Position numbers and translations under genes: made by a program
Shown here: positions 60,056 to 64,000 of the stretch, in pieces
How the letters are laid out: every line of letters begins with the position of its first letter
Position numbering within the stretch: the stretch's first letter is position 1
Assembly (NCBI GenBank): GCA_029783825.1
Contig: JAREIK010001729.1
Span: 403,012-467,011, forward strand
Source of the DNA: Sapria himalayana
Lineage: Eukaryota; Streptophyta; Magnoliopsida; Malpighiales; Rafflesiaceae
DNA length: 64,000 nucleotides
Reading direction: 5' to 3'
The notes under the pieces: generated by a model
Told to the model about the DNA's origin: nothing
The model's database searches: none
The model's input: the letters and a program-made list of their open reading frames with translations, nothing else

Positions 60056-63000
60056 ATATGTTTATAGCATGTATTGTAACATAATAGGAGTAGCGAATAC
60101 TCCAATGATAAATAGAATTAGAGGGATAATTAAATACACCAAAATTAATATTGCAAAATTTAGCAGAACCAATGGTAAAAAAAGACAAATAGAAAATATA
60201 AGAAATTCATTGGTTTGATCAGCCTTCTCGATCTAAACGATAAGATATGTATCTTGTGGAATAATTCAATGGAGGTTGAAATATGCAGAAGCTGAGCAAA
60301 TAATCAGCTTCAAATTAGGAAAATCAGATTCGATATATCAGTGGTGTATGCTAGCAATGTTAGAGAAGATAGGAAATCACTATGGAAAGTGATGGATGAT
60401 ATAGCCGCAAAGAAATCTCTGTGGATTATGCGAAGAGATTTCAATGTGATTAGAAATCCTAGTGAAAAAAGGGGAGGTGACCTTTTGACAATATTGCTTA
60501 GATCAGTTCAATGAGGTAATCAAGAGCAAATTTAATGGAGGCAGACTTTCTTGGGTCAAACTTTACATGGTGCAATAATTGGAAGAGGAGGGGAGCAATA
60601 TGGTCAAGACTGGATTGAGTTCTACTTAACACACAATGGATGGACAAGATGGGAGGAATAAAAATTAAATATCTAAGTAGAAACTTGTTCGGACCATAGC
60701 CCACTCCTTATGACATTTGATGTAAGTAATGGGTAGAACTATGGTTTTAAATTTCAAAACATGTGGGGATTGCATAAGGGATTGATGTCATAGTAAAAAA
60801 ATCATGGGAAAAATAGGTTTCGAGTAACCCTATGGAAATTCTGGCAAAAAAAAACTTCAAACCTTACGAATATCACTTGCTAAATGGAATAAGGAGATTT
60901 TTTGGAAATATTAGTAAAAATACTCAAGATGTTGAACAGAAGGTTGCGATGCTTGAAATAGAATATGAGCAGAGGCAAGATGATGTTTCTAGAATTGCAT
61001 TAAGTAAAGTGAGAGCGTAACTAAGGCTTGAAATTCACATGGAAGAAGTTTTTTGGAAGTAGAGAGCTAGAGTCAAGTGGCTTTAAGACGGAGACAAAAA
61101 CAAACTTTTTCAATGATATGGCAAAAATAAGAATGCAGAAACAAAAAATAAAAGGTTTAAAAACAACAAATGGGCAATGGTTAGAAAAGGAAGATGAAAT
61201 AAAAAATAAACTAGAAAAGTATCTTAAAAATCATTTATGTAGTGCAAACACATCTAGAAGGGCTTCATTAATACAGTATATTGAGAGGAGGGTCTCAGAA
61301 GAAGATAACAAAAAATTAGAAGAACTCCCCTCGGAAGAGGAGGTAAAGGAGGTAGCTTTAGTGTGAACAAAGATAGTGCGGTAGGTCCAGATGGGTGGGA
61401 TATCGGCTTTTTTCAGCGTAGTTGGCCTTTTATTAAAAAGGAGTTGGTAGTGGCTATTGCTAGTATCTTTGCTGGCACGGAGATCACAAAAGCGTGGCTA
61501 AGTCATTCATTGTACTAATTCCTAAGAAGGCTAGCCTAGATACATGGGAATATTATCGGCCAATTAGTCTATGTAATTCAATTTATAAGATTTTAGCTAA
61601 ATTATTACAGGACAGGATCAGCAAAATTCATCCCTCTATCATATATGTTGAACTAACTAATTTTGTAAAGGATAGGTCTATAATGAAAAATATTAATTTA
61701 GACTCAGAAATGAAAAGAAAAGAGGAGCAAAATCAAGAGAGCATAATGTAATATTAAAACTGAACTTGTCAAAAGAATTAGATAGAGTTGAATGAGATAT
61801 TTTATGTTATTTAATGAGAAAGATGGACTTCTTGGAATTCTGGATAGACCTAATGCATAGATGCATTTCAAGCGCATGGGTTAAAATTCTAATAAACGGA
61901 CAGACTGGTGAAGAATTTAAACCAACAATAGGGCTTAGACAAGGGGACCCGCTCTCTCCATCCTTATTTAACATTTATCTATAGCTCTTTATTGTAAATC
62001 TACAAATGGATATGGAGAGGAAAATCATTACATATAAACAGCCATGGAGCACACCGACTGTGAGCTGCTTGGCATATGCGGATGATATTATTATCTTCAC
62101 AAATGTAAGTAGTAGATCCATGAGAAATTTGATGAAGTTATTACAGAATATGGAGGAAGAATGGGGGAAAGTGTTAAATAAAAATAAAAGCCAATTTATA
62201 ATTGCAAATAACAATCCTAAAACATAGCCATAAAAATAAAAAATCTCACAAGCTTCACGCATAAAAAATGAGCTCTAAGCTACTTAAGTTGCTGATTTAT
62301 GAGGAAAGGTTGAAAGAGTATTTAGTAGGCCTGGTTGAAAAGTTGAGGCAAAAGATTGTGGGTTAGAAAGAAGACCTACTAAATATGGTAGGAAAAATTA
62401 CGTTGATCATGCATGTGCTACAAGGCACACTAGCATACACTTTAATGGCTTTACAGCCACCCTAAAACATACTTACAAAGCTTGAAAGAGAAATGTCTAA
62501 TTTTTTATGGGGTAAAAGGGAAGGAAAAAATAAAACACATCGGAAAAGATGGGGAGAGCTCTATTTTCTGATGGAGGAAAGAGGTTTAGGTTTCTATAAA
62601 TTGAATGATATAGCCAAAGCTTGGGCTCATAAAAATTGGTGGAGTTTAAAAAATAATAAAAATGGTAGTCTTTGGGTGGCATATATGAAAGCTAGATATA
62701 GCTTAGGTGATAAAGCATTCAAATATCCAAAAAAGGTGACAAAAAGCTGGAAGCTGATGTGTAAGCAACAAATTATTGTGGAGAAGCATGTGATACTAAC
62801 AAGCTCGAGGTGGAAATGGTCTTTGAATCCACAAGGAAAATTTATGCTAAAAAGTGCTAAAGAGCTTGTTAGAAATAAAAAATCTCCTCAAAAAAATTTG
62901 AAAGAACATAGACAAAGGTACTCCCGGAAAAAATGAATGTGTTCATGTGGAAATTTCTCTCAAATGGGATTCCTGTCGACGAGAATATTCAGAGGAAAGG

Positions 63001-63395
63001 CATAAGATTAGCATCTAGATGTGAATGTTGCGGTCAAGATATAGAAAACTCGGATCATCTTTTTTCAACAGAAAAAATAGCTCGGAAAATATGGAATAAA
63101 TTAGAAATGAATGCGGACATAGAAAGTAGCACAACATCACTTGAAGAGAGGTTAAAAAAATGGAGGGATAGTTATGCTAAAAATAAGATTTTAAAATGGA
63201 TAAAAAATTACATTCTGCATATAACAGTTGGTACTTATGGAAGTCCAGAAACAAAGTAGGTTTGATGGTGCTCCGATGAATGCCATAAACAATTTAGAAG
63301 AAATTAAAAATGAAAGCACATTTATCTCGACCTGTAACCGATAAAATTGAGAAGAATATGGCTAGATGAGAACAAGAAGTTAACTTGGGGCCTCT
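60056..63395 (+). pseudogene. LINE-E ORF2, degenerate, C-terminally truncated
   Basis: The N-terminus reads MYCNIIGVANTPMINRIRG (WN changed to CN). Endonuclease traces: ISVVYASNVREDRKSLW, RRDFNVIRN (GGDFN lost), SDHSPLL. RT from ~61490: SFIVLIPKKASLDTW, YYRPISLCNSIYKILAKLLQDR, RQGDPLSPSLFNIYL, SCLAYADDIIIF with YADD intact at 62075-62086. Zinc-binding segment ~62830-63110: FMLKSAKELVRNKKSPQ, IPVDENIQRKGIRLASRCECC, NSDHLFS. The RNase H domain found at the end of LINE-A and LINE-C is absent. Many stops and frame changes. Confidence 0.87.
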
Positions 63396-63399
63396 CTAT

Positions 63400-64000
63400 A
63401 TGTGTTAAGAAAATGCCAACAATAAGAAAATGCCACCTGGATGTACTGTAAAAAAAGAAAGTGAAATTCTCTAAGAATCTCCTCTCTCAATTCCACTATC
63501 TAGGGAACTATAATCCATCCCCTAAACCAAAAACTACCAACCATATGAATAGTCCAACTTTCATCACACGTACCAGTCTCCACTCAGTTCTTTATAGATA
63601 ATATATCTGCATCTTGTTTCTACGTCTCAATCTCCTTATTTAATAACGAAGATATAGCTACTAAACTCTCGATAACACCCTAACTTTGACTGCTATATTG
63701 TAAGCTGAATCATCCCACAGTTTCAAGCATCTCCATTCCCGCAAAGCTATACTAGCTAGTGCACCTCGTGACTTTTAACTAAGTGCATTAGCCACCACAT
63801 TTGCCTTACCTAGATGGTAATGCAAAGTAAAATTATAATCTTCTAGATACTCCATCCATCGACGCTGTCTCATGTTAAGGTCTCATTGTGTAAAGATATA
63901 TTTCAGACTTTTATGGTCTTAATATACCTCAAATTGCTCCCCATACAAATAGTGGTGTCATATTTTTAAAGCAAAGACTATAGCTTCCAATTCTATATCA
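63400..64000 (-). pseudogene. pol: Ty3/gypsy pol fragment (RNase H to integrase zinc-binding start), window-truncated
   Basis: Reading the minus strand from the window edge gives RNase H landmarks: LYGEQFEVY-stop-DHKSLKYIFT (63904-63960), [17 protein letters not shown] and [12 protein letters not shown] (63769-63870; D changed to N in VANAL). Then come the linker and WTIHMVGSFWFRGW, ELREEILRE and, after a frame change, TVHPGG near 63430, the start of the integrase HHCC region. Several stops are present. It is a different element from the one at 9329-19520, since the linker does not match. Upstream RT and the LTRs lie outside the window or are lost. Confidence 0.85.

Larger units (their letters stand above)
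58458..63395 (+). mobile_element. LINE-E: decayed LINE lacking its 3' end
   Basis: The 5' UTR begins after the hexanucleotide array and has paired TAGAGAGAGAAA motifs (58481-58497, 58502-58517) like LINE-A. ORF1 and ORF2 follow. The RNase H domain, 3' UTR, terminal motif and A tail are missing; around 63395 the sequence passes into a minus-strand gypsy pol fragment, so the LINE was cut by a later insertion or rearrangement. No TSD can be tested. Confidence 0.85.

Noticed and set aside
1..64000. CRISPR arrays, tRNA or rRNA genes, organelle inserts
   Set aside because: Reading both strands, I saw no spaced direct repeats with unique spacers, no tRNA-like B-box/acceptor pairing beyond the PBS, and no rRNA or organellar gene text.

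Overview
This window looks like plant nuclear DNA made only of transposable elements and simple-sequence arrays. I find no host gene, tRNA, rRNA or CRISPR array. The evidence for a plant is an L1-type LINE family whose ORF1 has a DUF4283-like domain plus a zinc knuckle and whose ORF2 ends in an RNase H domain, a Ty3/gypsy chromovirus of Tekay/Del type, and a copia-like solo LTR. The low GC content and roughly 21 kb of microsatellite in 64 kb suggest a large, repeat-rich genome. The species cannot be named from this sequence.

Layout. 1-1028 is the tail of one LINE. 1029-1701 and 24922-26553 are two halves of one (AAGAAT)n-type array, split by LINE-B. LINE-B itself was entered twice: LINE-A (1791-8742) sits in its 5' leader with an 18-bp target-site duplication (TSD), and a complete 10.2-kb Ty3/gypsy element (9329-19520) sits in its ORF1 with the 5-bp TSD GTTTG. 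Next come a 5'-truncated LINE tail (26554-27040), two more hexanucleotide arrays (27041-29451 and 30006-31784) around an unassigned spacer, a rearranged LINE fragment called LINE-D (31785-34667), and another hexanucleotide array. A (TATC)n-type array follows (35556-46311, about 9.3 kb of repeat), interrupted by a putative copia solo LTR (43627-45076) and bordered on the right by an inverted piece of LINE-D-like sequence (46313-46690). A last hexanucleotide array (46700-49330 and 56071-58457) is split by LINE-C (49331-56070), the best preserved LINE, again with a TSD. LINE-E (58458 to about 63395) is decayed and runs into a minus-strand Ty3/gypsy pol fragment that leaves the window.

How the parts relate. 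LINE ORF1 is an RNA-binding protein; ORF2 carries apurinic-type endonuclease, reverse transcriptase (RT), zinc-binding and RNase H domains for target-primed reverse transcription. Every identifiable LINE except the inverted fragment lies with its sense strand on the A-rich strand of the arrays. Where TSDs can be read, the LINEs inserted into pre-existing A-rich hexanucleotide DNA or into each other. All coding regions are broken; LINE-C is closest to intact, with two in-frame TAG codons in ORF1 and one frameshift in ORF2. I find no convincing new biochemical system. The most unusual feature is the reciprocal layering of LINEs and expanded AAG/AAT and TATC arrays.
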